Shown here: one piece after another, positions 7,999 to 17,289 of the stretch
How positions within the stretch are numbered: the first letter of the stretch is position 1
How the letters are laid out: the number at the start of each line of letters is the position of its first letter
Assembly (NCBI RefSeq): GCF_000426545.1
Contig: NZ_AUFO01000023.1
Coordinates: forward strand, 1 to 64,000
Direction: 5' to 3'
Source of the DNA: Paenibacillus massiliensis subsp. panacisoli DSM 21345
GTDB taxonomy: Bacteria > Bacillota > Bacilli > Paenibacillales > Paenibacillaceae
Length of the DNA stretch: 64,000 bases
The notes under the pieces: model-generated
Database searches by the model: none
Told to the model about the DNA's origin: nothing
What the model saw: the letters and a program-made list of their open reading frames with translations, nothing else
Made by a program: the position numbers and the translations under genes

Positions 7999-9780
7999 TT
8001 AAGCCCTCATACCTTGAAACTGCTTGTGTGCCCAAGCCGTATAAGAAGGATGTGTCTGAAGCAATTCTTCATGTGTTCCAGTTCCTGTAACTTGACCATA
8101 CTCAAACACTATAATTTGATCTGCATGAACAACGGTCGATAATCTATGTGCGATGACAATGGTTGTACGATCCTGCATCAAAAATTGAAGCGCCTTTTGG
8201 ACCTCATGCTCCGAGTCACTGTCCAAGCTAGCAGTTGCTTCATCTAACAGCAAAATATCCGGTTCTCGCAGCAAAGCACGAGCAATTGCTATACGCTGGC
8301 GCTGCCCGCCTGATAGCTGAATTCCTCTCTCACCTACCTCTGTTTCATACTTTCTTGGCAAGGCCTCAATGAAATCATGGGCATAGGCAAGTCGTGCTAC
8401 ATTCATGACCTCCTCTTCACTTACTTCGTGTTCCCGCCCATAGATAATATTATCTCGAATGGTACCTGCTATGAGGGAGCTATCTTGTGACACATAACCA
8501 ATTTTCTTACGCCAATCATGAAGAGCAAAGGAATCAATCGCCGCACCGCCCCAATGTATTCTGCCGGTATCTGGTTCGTAAAATCTCTCGATCAGCGAAA
8601 AGATCGTTGTCTTCCCACTTCCGCTAGGACCCACAAAGGCCGTTACTTTACGATCCGGTATAGTAAAAGTGGCATTCAGCAAAATGGGTTTATCCTCTTC
8701 ATAACCAAAACGAACCTCGCGGAATTCCAAGATGCTATGCTTGTCTGGTACCACATACTCTTTGTTATCCGTTTCTTGAGGCTGCTCCAGGATGAGTCTT
8801 AGTCTCTCCGTTGAGCCCATTACCTTTTTCAAATTCGAAAAAAATGTTCCAAACTGTTCAAAAGGAATCATGATTTGAAACAAAAGCAAAATATACGATA
8901 CAAGCTTCCCTGCACTAAGAGCACCAGAGGAAACACGCACGCCGCCGTAACCAATAATGACGACCAGCAGCACAATCATGATCAACGTCATCAATGGCAT
9001 CAGCACAGCATTGATCCGAGCTTCTTTCATTTCTGATTGATATAAATCGTCCATGTTAGCTGCGCCATTTCTCCATTCCTTTCGCTCCGAATTAGAGGCC
9101 TTAACCAGCCTCATTTCTCCAATGACTTGAGACAGCGTTGAGGACAGTGCTGCCAAATGCGCTTGTAGTTGCATCGAGATCTTGTATATCTTATTGCCCA
9201 TGGGCATCAATACAGCCAGGCTAATAGGTAGAACCAGCAATATGATTAACGTCATTTGCCAATCCAAATAAAACAACATCGCCAATGCTCCAATAAATGT
9301 AATGGAGTTGGATATAAATTGGATTAAATGATTGGTAATGAGCGATTTAATCTCATTTGTATCGTTTGCCACACGACTCATAAGATCTGCAGAACGGTTG
9401 CGATCGAAGAAACGCATCGGCAAATAAAGCATCTTTTCCCAAAGCTGTTTACGCAATTGATTGACCATTCTACTTCCGACATATGCCAATAGATAGTACG
9501 AAAATCCACTCGATACGGCTTGCAAAATAAAGATTAAAACAAGCTGTATAATCATAATGGCATCTAATAATTCCAAACGAAATTGATCAATCATATTTCC
9601 GGTAACGATCGGAACAACTAATCCTGACAATGAACTGACAATGCTTAGAATAAGGGCTATACCTAAAAACACCTTAGGAACCCCAGTGGAAAATAACACC
9701 TTGGCCAAATACTGTAGCCCGGTTTTATTTACAGGTCTGTCACCCTCACTGTTATTGGTGTATCCGTCATGTATGCTCAT
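7999..9780 (-). CDS. ABC transporter, fused permease-ATPase (multidrug type)
   Basis: 593 residues. Six membrane helices in the first 320 residues form an ABC transporter type 1 exporter domain. The ATPase follows with Walker A GPSGSGKTT, signature LSGGQRQRIAIARAL, Walker B ILLLDEATASLD and the H-loop IVIAHRLSTV. This is the half-transporter layout of BmrA/LmrA, which work as homodimers to export lipophilic drugs or lipids. It stands alone with no regulator next to it. The substrate is unknown. Confidence 0.93.
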   Translation of the reverse strand: MSIHDGYTNNSEGDRPVNKTGLQYLAKVLFSTGVPKVFLGIALILSIVSSLSGLVVPIVTGNMIDQFRLELLDAIMIIQLVLIFILQAVSSGFSYYLLAYVGSRMVNQLRKQLWEKMLYLPMRFFDRNRSADLMSRVANDTNEIKSLITNHLIQFISNSITFIGALAMLFYLDWQMTLIILLVLPISLAVLMPMGNKIYKISMQLQAHLAALSSTLSQVIGEMRLVKASNSERKEWRNGAANMDDLYQSEMKEARINAVLMPLMTLIMIVLLVVIIGYGGVRVSSGALSAGKLVSYILLLFQIMIPFEQFGTFFSNLKKVMGSTERLRLILEQPQETDNKEYVVPDKHSILEFREVRFGYEEDKPILLNATFTIPDRKVTAFVGPSGSGKTTIFSLIERFYEPDTGRIHWGGAAIDSFALHDWRKKIGYVSQDSSLIAGTIRDNIIYGREHEVSEEEVMNVARLAYAHDFIEALPRKYETEVGERGIQLSGGQRQRIAIARALLREPDILLLDEATASLDSDSEHEVQKALQFLMQDRTTIVIAHRLSTVVHADQIIVFEYGQVTGTGTHEELLQTHPSYTAWAHKQFQGMRA

Positions 9781-9874
9781 AATGACTCCTTATTATATTT
9801 TCTTAAATTTTACACTTGATACCATTAAAAAGGAAAGAATAAACAGCAAATACACCGATCTAAAAAGGGAATGA

Positions 9875-10072
9875 CGAGCTTACTTTACCGTATTTAATAC
9901 GGAGGATAGCGATCTGGATTTTGAGCGCTTTGATGGCATTCAATTGATGGACCAACTTATAGATGAGCAGCTCTTTATACTAGAGAACAGTGACTTTCAT
10001 GTTGAATTAGACCCTCCCCAAAAGTTAAATTGCGGCGGGTCTCTAAAAAAGAGAGCCCCCCGCAATAAATAA
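9875..10072 (+). pseudogene. Coding remnant without start, ending in a terminator-like hairpin
   Basis: After a TGA at 9872 an open frame of 65 codons reads TYFTVF-like residues then EDSDLDFERFDGIQLMDQLI and FILENSDFHVELDPP, ending at TAA 10072. The acidic, protein-like composition suggests the tail of a lost gene, but I do not recognise it and there is no ribosome site. Its last codons overlap a hairpin (about 10029-10066: ATTGCGG... paired with ...CCGCAAT). The rest of the 9781-10117 gap holds only the promoter area of the ABC gene. Confidence 0.4.
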
Positions 10073-10117
10073 TGAAATCGGCGAAAATGAAAAAGCAGTT
10101 GTCTCAGCGAAAATGCT

Positions 10118-10756
10118 TTAGCTCCAAAATGTAATCTTGTCAGAATCTAACCGAACCGACTCATACCCCTCTTCTTTAGCTTTTCCTATTGAAATAATCA
10201 TTACTGGAACATAGCGTTCTTCATCTAAATCAAATGATCTTGCTAACTGATCGGCTTCAAAGCCAGCCATTGGATTCGTGTCATACCCATGTGCACGGGC
10301 TACTAACATGAACTGCATTGCAAAGAGGCTGCTGTCGATTTTTGCAACTTCAACTTTCAATTCTTTTGATAGAGCCGGATACATCGACAGAATTGTTTCG
10401 AGTTGACGATCTCGTACATCTGCTGGCATTTTTCCTTGTTCTACAGCTGTATTGAAAATTTCTTCAGCATATAAATAGCTTTGGGTATCACCGAAAATTA
10501 ATAACATGGCTGCTGAAGTATCATTTTGTAATGTATTGAAACGCACAAGAGGTCTTAGTTTTTCTTTTCCTTCCGGGGTATTTACCACCATTATACGCCA
10601 AGGCTGCATATTTGCAGAGGATGGAGCCAGACTGGCTTCCGAAATTATTTCACTCAGCTCTTCTTTCGATATTTTAACGTTCTCATCATACTTACGGACA
10701 GAACGTCGTCCCTTGACTATATTGGCGAAATCGTTGTTTAAAATATTGTTAAACAT
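10118..10756 (-). CDS. Nitroreductase-family protein
   Basis: 212 residues from the ATG at 10756 (AAAGGAG upstream); a longer in-frame start at 10816 has no ribosome site. It shows the nitroreductase opening (GRRSVRKYDENVKISKEEL), the FMN-binding stretch EASLAPSSANMQPWRIMVV and a C-terminal glycine-containing block (VPVMIISIGKAKEEGY). Family members are FMN enzymes reducing nitro compounds, quinones or flavins with NAD(P)H. It is divergent from a MerR regulator over a palindromic operator, a common redox or electrophile-responsive pairing. Confidence 0.92.
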   Translation of the reverse strand: MFNNILNNDFANIVKGRRSVRKYDENVKISKEELSEIISEASLAPSSANMQPWRIMVVNTPEGKEKLRPLVRFNTLQNDTSAAMLLIFGDTQSYLYAEEIFNTAVEQGKMPADVRDRQLETILSMYPALSKELKVEVAKIDSSLFAMQFMLVARAHGYDTNPMAGFEADQLARSFDLDEERYVPVMIISIGKAKEEGYESVRLDSDKITFWS

Positions 10757-10830
10757 AGAATCTCTCCTTTGGATAACGTTAGTTTTTTTGACATTGTCCA
10801 TGTCGTCCGTTATCATAGCCGTATTATGAA

Positions 10831-10850
10831 CTATGAACCTAGGTTTATAG
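10831..10850. promoter_or_regulatory. Palindromic MerR-type operator
   Basis: The 20 bases at 10831-10850 form a near-perfect palindrome centred on CCTAGG, with arms CTATGAA / TTTATAG (one mismatched pair). It sits between the divergent nitroreductase and MerR genes, 22 bases before the MerR start. MerR-family operators are dyads of this size placed within the promoter spacer. Confidence 0.65.
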
Positions 10851-10872
10851 CAATAAAAAAAGAGGGCACTCT

Positions 10873-11232
10873 ATGAAAATAAATGATGTTTCAAAATTAA
10901 CTGGTCTTCCCATATCAACATTGAGATTCTATGAACGAAAAAACCTAATTCCAGACAAATTCGTTAAAAGAGATGAACATAATTATCGTTTCTATTCAGA
11001 AGAAATTGTTGAGTTTCTAGATGATGTAAAGGTACTTTTATCCGCAAACTTTTCTATAGAAGAGTTAAGTTTGCTAGTAAATCAACAAATTAACTTGTCA
11101 TATGAGGAAAAGAAGAAAATGGTAGAACAAAAAATCAATGAAATTGATGATATCCAGAAACGATTGAGAAAGTCGAAAAAGTTTTTGCGTGCAATCTTGG
11201 AAGGAAAGGCGCATTTCCAAACAAAGTGTTAA
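10873..11232 (+). CDS. MerR-family transcriptional regulator
   Basis: 119 residues. The N-terminal MerR winged helix is clear (MKINDVSKLTGLPISTLRFY then YRFYSEEIVEFL), followed by a long dimerisation helix rich in Lys and Glu (KKKMVEQKINEIDDIQKRLRK). The short C terminus has one Cys as the final residue (TKC), so aldehyde- or thiol-responsive sensing as in AdhR is possible but not shown. It probably controls itself and the divergent nitroreductase. Confidence 0.9.
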   Translation: MKINDVSKLTGLPISTLRFYERKNLIPDKFVKRDEHNYRFYSEEIVEFLDDVKVLLSANFSIEELSLLVNQQINLSYEEKKKMVEQKINEIDDIQKRLRKSKKFLRAILEGKAHFQTKC

Positions 11233-11275
11233 TTAAACCATTCTATCTATACTAATTCTTTCATTCAGGTGGGCT

Positions 11276-11845
11276 ATGAGAAAAAAATTACAAATTTACA
11301 TATCGTCTACTTACTACGATCTTATTGAGGAAAGACATACCGCTGTTGAAGCCGTACTTCGAGCCGGTCATATCCCTGCGGGAATCGAGCAATTTTTCAA
11401 GGAATGTCCGGTAAATATTAGGAAGAGATGGATCGACGAGTCCGATGTCTATATCCTGATTCTCGGAGGATTCTATGGTTTAACGCTTCCTGATGATGAA
11501 TCCAAGAGCTATACGCAGTGGGAATACGAGTATGCCGGAGAAGCGGGCAAACCTAGATTTGCTTTTGTTGTCACGGATGAAGCATTAAGACAAAAGCCAT
11601 ATGACTTCACAGCAATTGAATACTATCAGGAGTTTCAAGAGTTTAAGCAAGCGGTCATGGCACAAGTCCCTATCTATTATGTTGAAGATGTACAGCACAT
11701 TAAAATGGTACTTCGTGATCAATTGCCGGTGTATGCAGCAAGAGACGATCTGTATGGCTGGGTTTCCGGCAAGGATGCTCCAGACGTTCAAAAGCTGTTG
11801 GAAGAGAATGCAAAATTAAAGGTAGAGTTGGAGAAAAAGAATTGA
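11276..11845 (+). CDS. Stand-alone DUF4062 protein
   Basis: 189 residues. The first ~90 match DUF4062: KKLQIYISSTYYDLIEERHT, then ESDVYILILGGFYG and SYTQWEYEYAGEAGKP. DUF4062 usually forms the N terminus of much larger NTPase or effector proteins with a nucleotide-binding, TIR/SLOG-like fold. Here it stands alone with a short C-terminal coiled region (DVQKLLEENAKLKVELEKKN). It starts 43 bases after the MerR gene. Function unknown; a role in signalling or defence is a guess from family context. Confidence 0.85.
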   Translation: MRKKLQIYISSTYYDLIEERHTAVEAVLRAGHIPAGIEQFFKECPVNIRKRWIDESDVYILILGGFYGLTLPDDESKSYTQWEYEYAGEAGKPRFAFVVTDEALRQKPYDFTAIEYYQEFQEFKQAVMAQVPIYYVEDVQHIKMVLRDQLPVYAARDDLYGWVSGKDAPDVQKLLEENAKLKVELEKKN

Positions 11846-11873
11846 AAAAGGGGCTGGCACAACCAGTCCCTTT
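11846..11873. terminator. Bidirectional terminator between DUF4062 and permease genes
   Basis: AAAGGGGCTGG pairs with CCAGTCCCTTT around a short loop, flanked by A and T runs on both sides. It can end both the DUF4062 gene (plus) and the ABC permease gene (minus). Confidence 0.75.
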
Positions 11874-11886
11874 CTCCGTCTCCGTA

Positions 11887-14478
11887 TCATATATTCTCTT
11901 GCTTTAATGCATCAATAATGTTTTCCTTTTTTACTTTCGCGCCGGAATAAACAATCGCGGAACTGACAATGACAAATACGGCGACAATGACAAACAGAAT
12001 GCTCATCCAAGGGAGGGTGAACCCGTAGCTAAATTTGTTCGCAAATGCTCTATAGATCAGAACCATCGCGGCGAAACTAATGGGAAGGCCGAACAACAGT
12101 GACTTGACCCCATAAAAAACACTTTCATAGTTCATCATTTTCGCAAAGCCTTTTGGCGTCATGCCTACGGATTTCAGCATCGCAAACTCTCGTTTGCGAA
12201 GAGCCAACCCCGTCGAGATCGTATTAAAAATGTTCGCAATGGAAATCGCAGAGATTAATACGATAAAACCGTAAGAAAAGACGGACATCAATAGAATCTG
12301 TTGTTCTTCGCTTTTTCTGGACTGATATACATTGTAGACATTCAGATTGGTCTCATGCATCTCTTCAATTTCCTGCTGCGTTCTCATCGGTTCCATGCTT
12401 TTCAAATGGAGGTACGTCGAGGCGTTAGCTAGGTCCTCGTCGCCTGCCAGTCGATTCATGACGCGTTCCGACACGATCATATTTAACCCGCCTACACCTA
12501 TCTGGTTCATCCCCATAGGGGCTTGATCCGTCAATGCGGCAAATATCACTTTGTCTGCCTTTGTTTCTTCCCCATTCTCTTTATAGAAGTTCGTTAGCTC
12601 GATACTTTGGCCGACATTCGTATATATGGCCTTCGTCTGAATATATTTCCCCGTGCCCATATCTTTGTAATGAATCGTATCCATCACGATCGCGGCGGGA
12701 TGATCCGGATCCGTAAGCTGTTCGTAATCTACGCCAACCACTTTGGCATAGGCTTGCAAACTCGAACCGTTCAATGCATGAATTTTAATATCGTAAGGGT
12801 ATTTCCCTTCTTGCAGCATACTCTTATCCTGCTTAACCGTCTCTTGCAATTCATCAGCGATGCTCGCTGCATCGACCCAAGCGTTCTTATTTAACTCGTG
12901 AATCACGTTGTATTCCGTGACTCCATCCAGAGATACAATCGATTGCATCAACCGGTCATCTATTCTTTTTCCATTACTGTACGACACTTCAATATCGTAA
13001 TTGACGCCTTCCCGCGACAGTTCCAGGGATTGTGTCATGCCTGCCGTAAAAAACGATACTGTCAAAAATAAAACGATGCTGATGACAAGCGAAAAAAGAA
13101 TAGCATGATATCTCCGTTTGTTCCTTTTTAAGTTTTTCAGCCCGATTTCTGCTTCGATCCCAAAGAGCCTACGAATGATCTTCGACGTTCTCACAGCTTT
13201 TGCTGTAAGCTTTACGTCGGTAGTTTGGCGAATCGCGTCCATAGCAGATACCTTGGATGCCTTGATTGCTGGGAGATACGTCGAAACGAAAATCGTCAGC
13301 ATTGAAACAAGACAAGCTATCAAGAGTGAAAGCGGCGTGACGATGAGCCTCAGCTTTTCACTGGTCCATAATGACCCTTCAATCATCGTGTTCATGAACC
13401 AAAAGGTGATCCCAATTCCGGCAAGGCCACATAGGATGCCAATGGGAATGCTGATCAAGCCAATGACGAACCCTTCAAAAAGTACTGAATTTCGCTTCTG
13501 CCTTTTCGTTGCCCCCACGCTCGCGAGCATCCCTAAATGCCGGGAACGTTCCGAGACAGATATCGCAAAAGCGTTATAGATGAGCGAAACTGAGCCAATC
13601 ATAATAACCGCCATAATGATCGCCGATAATGAAAACATCATGCTGGATGAAGCTCCGCTGCTGGACAAGCCATAATAATGAAGCAAATCATTATTGTATT
13701 GGACGGTTTCAATTTGGTTTTTCTCAGCCAGCTCCTCCGCATGCGCGAACAAGAACGGATTGACTCGCTGCAAAACCACCGACGCATCGACTCGATCGTT
13801 TCCCCCAATGATATGATCATCGACATAGCTAATGACCGTATAACCCGGGGCCCAAGCCGTTTCCCTTACGGGACGCTTGATGAGGCCTACCACCGTATAA
13901 TCCCTTACCTTGATATGCTGCAACGTTTCGGTCAAAGTGCCATCTTCCCTACGCAGCGGTTCGGTCTGATCCAGGGGATGATCGCCCCCTTGTTCAAATC
14001 GTTCGCCGACGCGAAGGGTTAGATGATCGCCGATTTCATACTTCACTTTGGCGTTCGTTGCAAGAGGCTCGGAGATAACAACTTCCTTGTCCGTATGCGG
14101 AAGACGCCCCTTGCTTAGTTCAATCTGAAATTGTGCGAAACCTAACGCATCATATTCCTTGATGAACAAGTACGGCTTATTGGGATTTTGCCCCCCTTCT
14201 AATAGGGCATAGCCAAGGTCTCTTGTGATGGCAACGGTTTTGGTTGCGTCATCACCCTGTATCGCCGCAAGCTGTTCCTTGGTTACATCTTGATATTGGA
14301 CATGCCACTCCCCTGTATCCGCGATGGTTTGTCTGATCATTAAATCCGCAAAGGAAAAAACAAGCGTAGCGACAGCGGTCACCATGGCCACCGAAATGAT
14401 GACGCCGAGGATGGTTACAAGCGTTCGTCTCTTGTTCTGCTTCAGATGCCGGATGGTTAATGTATTGACAATATTCAT
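11887..14478 (-). CDS. FtsX-family ABC transporter permease
   Basis: 863 residues. A membrane helix near residues 15-40 (TILGVIISVAMVTAVATLV), a large outside domain, three helices around residues 280-400, then a second such unit (helix near 455-480, outside domain, three C-terminal helices). This double FtsX layout is typical of exporters or mechanotransducers for peptides or lipoproteins. It overlaps the ATPase gene by 4 bases (ATGA), so they form one complex. Being next to a two-component system and VanZ suggests antimicrobial-peptide response or envelope stress. Confidence 0.9.
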   Translation of the reverse strand: MNIVNTLTIRHLKQNKRRTLVTILGVIISVAMVTAVATLVFSFADLMIRQTIADTGEWHVQYQDVTKEQLAAIQGDDATKTVAITRDLGYALLEGGQNPNKPYLFIKEYDALGFAQFQIELSKGRLPHTDKEVVISEPLATNAKVKYEIGDHLTLRVGERFEQGGDHPLDQTEPLRREDGTLTETLQHIKVRDYTVVGLIKRPVRETAWAPGYTVISYVDDHIIGGNDRVDASVVLQRVNPFLFAHAEELAEKNQIETVQYNNDLLHYYGLSSSGASSSMMFSLSAIIMAVIMIGSVSLIYNAFAISVSERSRHLGMLASVGATKRQKRNSVLFEGFVIGLISIPIGILCGLAGIGITFWFMNTMIEGSLWTSEKLRLIVTPLSLLIACLVSMLTIFVSTYLPAIKASKVSAMDAIRQTTDVKLTAKAVRTSKIIRRLFGIEAEIGLKNLKRNKRRYHAILFSLVISIVLFLTVSFFTAGMTQSLELSREGVNYDIEVSYSNGKRIDDRLMQSIVSLDGVTEYNVIHELNKNAWVDAASIADELQETVKQDKSMLQEGKYPYDIKIHALNGSSLQAYAKVVGVDYEQLTDPDHPAAIVMDTIHYKDMGTGKYIQTKAIYTNVGQSIELTNFYKENGEETKADKVIFAALTDQAPMGMNQIGVGGLNMIVSERVMNRLAGDEDLANASTYLHLKSMEPMRTQQEIEEMHETNLNVYNVYQSRKSEEQQILLMSVFSYGFIVLISAISIANIFNTISTGLALRKREFAMLKSVGMTPKGFAKMMNYESVFYGVKSLLFGLPISFAAMVLIYRAFANKFSYGFTLPWMSILFVIVAVFVIVSSAIVYSGAKVKKENIIDALKQENI

Positions 14479-15158
14479 CGCCTGATCACCTCGTCCTTGG
14501 CAATCCTCCCGTCTTCAATCGAAATGATCCTGTCGGCTTGCAAGGCGATCCGTTCGTCATGCGTGATCACGATCAGCGTCTGATGATAGGTCTTATTCAG
14601 CATTTTTAATAAGTCGATGATCTCGCTGCTATTCTTGCTATCCAGATTCCCGGTCGGTTCATCGGCCAGCATGATCGCAGGATTGCCGATGAGCGCTCTG
14701 CCGATCGAGACACGTTGCTGCTGTCCGCCGGATAGCTGATTCGGCAGATGGTTTAATCGATGCCGCAAATTCAACGTATTCACAAGGCTATCTAATTGCT
14801 TTTGATCTACCTTTTGTTGATCCAGCAAGAGAGGCAGCGTAATATTCTCTTCCACCGTCAGGACGGGAATCAGATTGAAGAACTGGTAGATCAGGCCGAT
14901 TTGCCTGCGCCTGAAGATGGCCAGCTGCGTTTCGTTCAAGGCATACATGTCTGTATCCTGCACATATACTTTCCCGGCAGTCGGCCGATCCACGCCGCCC
15001 AGCATATGAAGGAGCGTCGATTTCCCCGATCCGGACGGGCCAATAATCGCGACGAATTCGCCTTTTGGGATCGAAAAGGAAACATCATCAAGCGCCTTCA
15101 CCGCCGATTCGCCTGTGCCGTATATTTTAGACAGATGCTCAATTTTTAAAATTTCCAT
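14475..15158 (-). CDS. ABC transporter ATP-binding protein (partner of FtsX permease)
   Basis: 227 residues from the ATG at 15158 (AGGGGGT upstream; the earlier in-frame start lacks one). Walker A GPSGSGKST, Q-loop region YQFFNLIPVLTVEEN, signature LSGGQQQRVSIGRAL, Walker B IMLADEPTGNLDSK and H-loop VITHDERIA place it in the MacB/LolD/BceA class of ATPases that power FtsX permeases. It is translationally coupled to the permease. Confidence 0.93.
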   Translation of the reverse strand: MEILKIEHLSKIYGTGESAVKALDDVSFSIPKGEFVAIIGPSGSGKSTLLHMLGGVDRPTAGKVYVQDTDMYALNETQLAIFRRRQIGLIYQFFNLIPVLTVEENITLPLLLDQQKVDQKQLDSLVNTLNLRHRLNHLPNQLSGGQQQRVSIGRALIGNPAIMLADEPTGNLDSKNSSEIIDLLKMLNKTYHQTLIVITHDERIALQADRIISIEDGRIAKDEVIRR

Positions 15159-15247
15159 TGTTATACCCCCTAAAAGTTTTGTGAGCGTTACTTCTTGAAT
15201 CAACCTCGTACAAAACTCACTTCGGAAGCATGGGCTCTCCTAAATAC

Positions 15248-16186
15248 TTAATTCCAGGTATATACCATCGCTCTATATCCAACATCCCAAAGGGTTTCAT
15301 TCCCCTCAATAGTTATCGTAAGCTCATTTGCCTGGGGGAGATAAATGATCCTCATATCCGGCTCATGGAGTTGATCTTCTGCGGATACGGACAGGAACTC
15401 CTGCCCGTCGACGGTAACCTTGATGCTGCCCTGGAAATCCTTCTGATCGGGAATTCCATAATTCAAGCTAAGATACAACTCCCCCTTATTGCCGAACGTA
15501 TACGTGTACGTTTCCTTCTCTTTACCTTCGATGCTATACACATTATATTGGGGTTCCACGTCTTGACCGCCAATCTTAAGACTGGACGGTTTGGTTCCCG
15601 TTAATGGATTTCCGGTACTATCCATCAATTCATTTATCGCCACAAAGGGGCCAATTTCTTTGGTGAACACTTGGTCAAGCGTCCCGAAGACCCCCCACAC
15701 GCCGAGCATCAAAACAATGCCATAAATGCCCGTAGAGGCAATATTTCTCCAGTTGCTTTTTGTGCGAAAGCCAAGTTTGTATGCCCCGAATCCGACGGCT
15801 GCACCCAATGAGTTCTGTATGACGTCGTTCATGTCAAAGCTACCAAGGAAAGTTAGTGCCTGAATGGTCTCCAACACGAGAATGGACAAGATGAACAAGG
15901 TCATGAAACGAGCAAAGCTGGTTCGATATAACAACGGAATTAATATGCCAAAGGGGATGAAGGCTGCGATGTTCCCGAAATCCACAACATCCATCAGCGT
16001 AGGATGTAACAGATCGGATAGACCTGGCAGCCTAAAAAAACTGTTCGGTAAAAAAATAAAGGTGTACTCCGTGATTTGATCCACCTTACCCGCTCTACCG
16101 AAGGCAAAAAACAAAAAATAAAGAATCAAAAGAGTATAGAATATAGTAATTGCAAAAATAATCTTGCGCTGTTGCTTCAAATGCAT
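15248..16186 (-). CDS. VanZ-family membrane protein
   Basis: 312 residues from the ATG at 16186 (GGAGGT six bases ahead). Four or five membrane helices lie in the first 180 residues, with the VanZ hallmarks FIPFGILIPLL and FDMNDVIQNSLGAAVGF. The C-terminal ~130 residues are hydrophilic and probably outside the cell, longer than in minimal VanZ proteins. VanZ itself gives low-level teicoplanin resistance by an unknown route. Lies between the two-component system and the ABC genes on the same strand. Confidence 0.87.
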   Translation of the reverse strand: MHLKQQRKIIFAITIFYTLLILYFLFFAFGRAGKVDQITEYTFIFLPNSFFRLPGLSDLLHPTLMDVVDFGNIAAFIPFGILIPLLYRTSFARFMTLFILSILVLETIQALTFLGSFDMNDVIQNSLGAAVGFGAYKLGFRTKSNWRNIASTGIYGIVLMLGVWGVFGTLDQVFTKEIGPFVAINELMDSTGNPLTGTKPSSLKIGGQDVEPQYNVYSIEGKEKETYTYTFGNKGELYLSLNYGIPDQKDFQGSIKVTVDGQEFLSVSAEDQLHEPDMRIIYLPQANELTITIEGNETLWDVGYRAMVYTWN

Positions 16187-16287
16187 GGTCTTACCTCCAT
16201 CGTTCATCTGATGAATATCATTTTAACTGTCTAAAATGACTTTCCAGTGACGATGGAGGTGACAATTCAGTCACTTACAGAGTGCCG

Positions 16288-17289
16288 TTAAATCACGTGC
16301 TTATAAAATTTAATTCGAAACTGCGTACCCTTCTCGCTATCGCTCGTCACATCGATCACACCGTTCTGGCTGGAAATGATGCTGTGAGCCATCGCAAGCC
16401 CTATACCGATGCTTCCTTCGCTAGCGTTCTTTCCTTTGTAAAAACGTTTGAAAATATAAGGCAAATCCTCTTTCGGAATGCCTTTTCCGTTGTCAGCAAT
16501 GACGATTTCCGTAAATAGCGCGTTGTCGGAAAATGTGATGGCGATCGCTCCGCCTTCAGGCGTATGCTCCACGCCGTTTTTCAAAATATTGATGACCGCT
16601 TCAGCAGTCCAATTGAAATCTCCGACAAAAGCGACATGGTCATCGCCCGCGATGGAAACTGTCTGTCCCTTAATATCCATCGGAATCATAACCGGCTCTA
16701 ATGCCTTTTGGATAAGGTTCTTTATGGGTATTCGATCTTTTTTGAATTGGATGGTCTTCGCATCCATTTTTGATAACCTTAATAAGGAGGAAACAAGCCA
16801 GTCGATGCGTTCAAGCTGGATGCGAATATGATGGGTGAACTCCGTTCTTTTGGACGGAGGCAGGTCAGGGGCGCTTAACAAATCAGCCATTACCGTCATG
16901 GAGGTGAGCGGTGTTTTGAGCTGATGTGAAATGTCGGATATGGCATCCGTCAGTTGAATTTTGTCCCGCTGCAATAGCGACCGGTGCTCCGATAGCATGA
17001 GCGTTACTTTGTAAATATCATTCTTTAAAATACTTAACTCGCCTTCTTGGTTATCTCGAACATCAAGGGACTCATTGCCGTTGCTTATTTCCCGCAAATA
17101 GACAGAGAGCTTCGCTAACTCGTGGTATCTCCATCTCGTGAATATCACACTCGTGCCAATAAGCAGCATGGATACAATAAAAACGAATGTCGCGGCGACG
17201 GACGAAATAAAAGCAGCGACGACGATTGCCGTTATGCTGATCGAGCCCATGACGAGCAATAACATTTGAATCTCCCGATTGCGCAGCAT
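16288..17289 (-). CDS. Sensor histidine kinase, short extracellular region
   Basis: 333 residues. Two membrane helices at about 10-50 are separated by only a few residues, the intramembrane-sensing layout. The H-box is ISHQLKTPLTSM, N-box NILKNGVEHTP, then DNGKGIPKEDLPYIFKRFYKG and GIGLAMAHSII. It abuts the response regulator gene (stop and start one base apart). Kinases of this kind often sense cell-wall antibiotics through a partner ABC transporter, which fits the FtsX exporter nearby. Confidence 0.93.
   Translation of the reverse strand: MLRNREIQMLLLVMGSISITAIVVAAFISSVAATFVFIVSMLLIGTSVIFTRWRYHELAKLSVYLREISNGNESLDVRDNQEGELSILKNDIYKVTLMLSEHRSLLQRDKIQLTDAISDISHQLKTPLTSMTVMADLLSAPDLPPSKRTEFTHHIRIQLERIDWLVSSLLRLSKMDAKTIQFKKDRIPIKNLIQKALEPVMIPMDIKGQTVSIAGDDHVAFVGDFNWTAEAVINILKNGVEHTPEGGAIAITFSDNALFTEIVIADNGKGIPKEDLPYIFKRFYKGKNASEGSIGIGLAMAHSIISSQNGVIDVTSDSEKGTQFRIKFYKHVI

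Noticed and set aside
10076..10092. ATCGGCGAAAA at about 10077 as an array arm
   Set aside because: It matches the right arm of copies D and E for 11 bases only, and no core sequence stands next to it.
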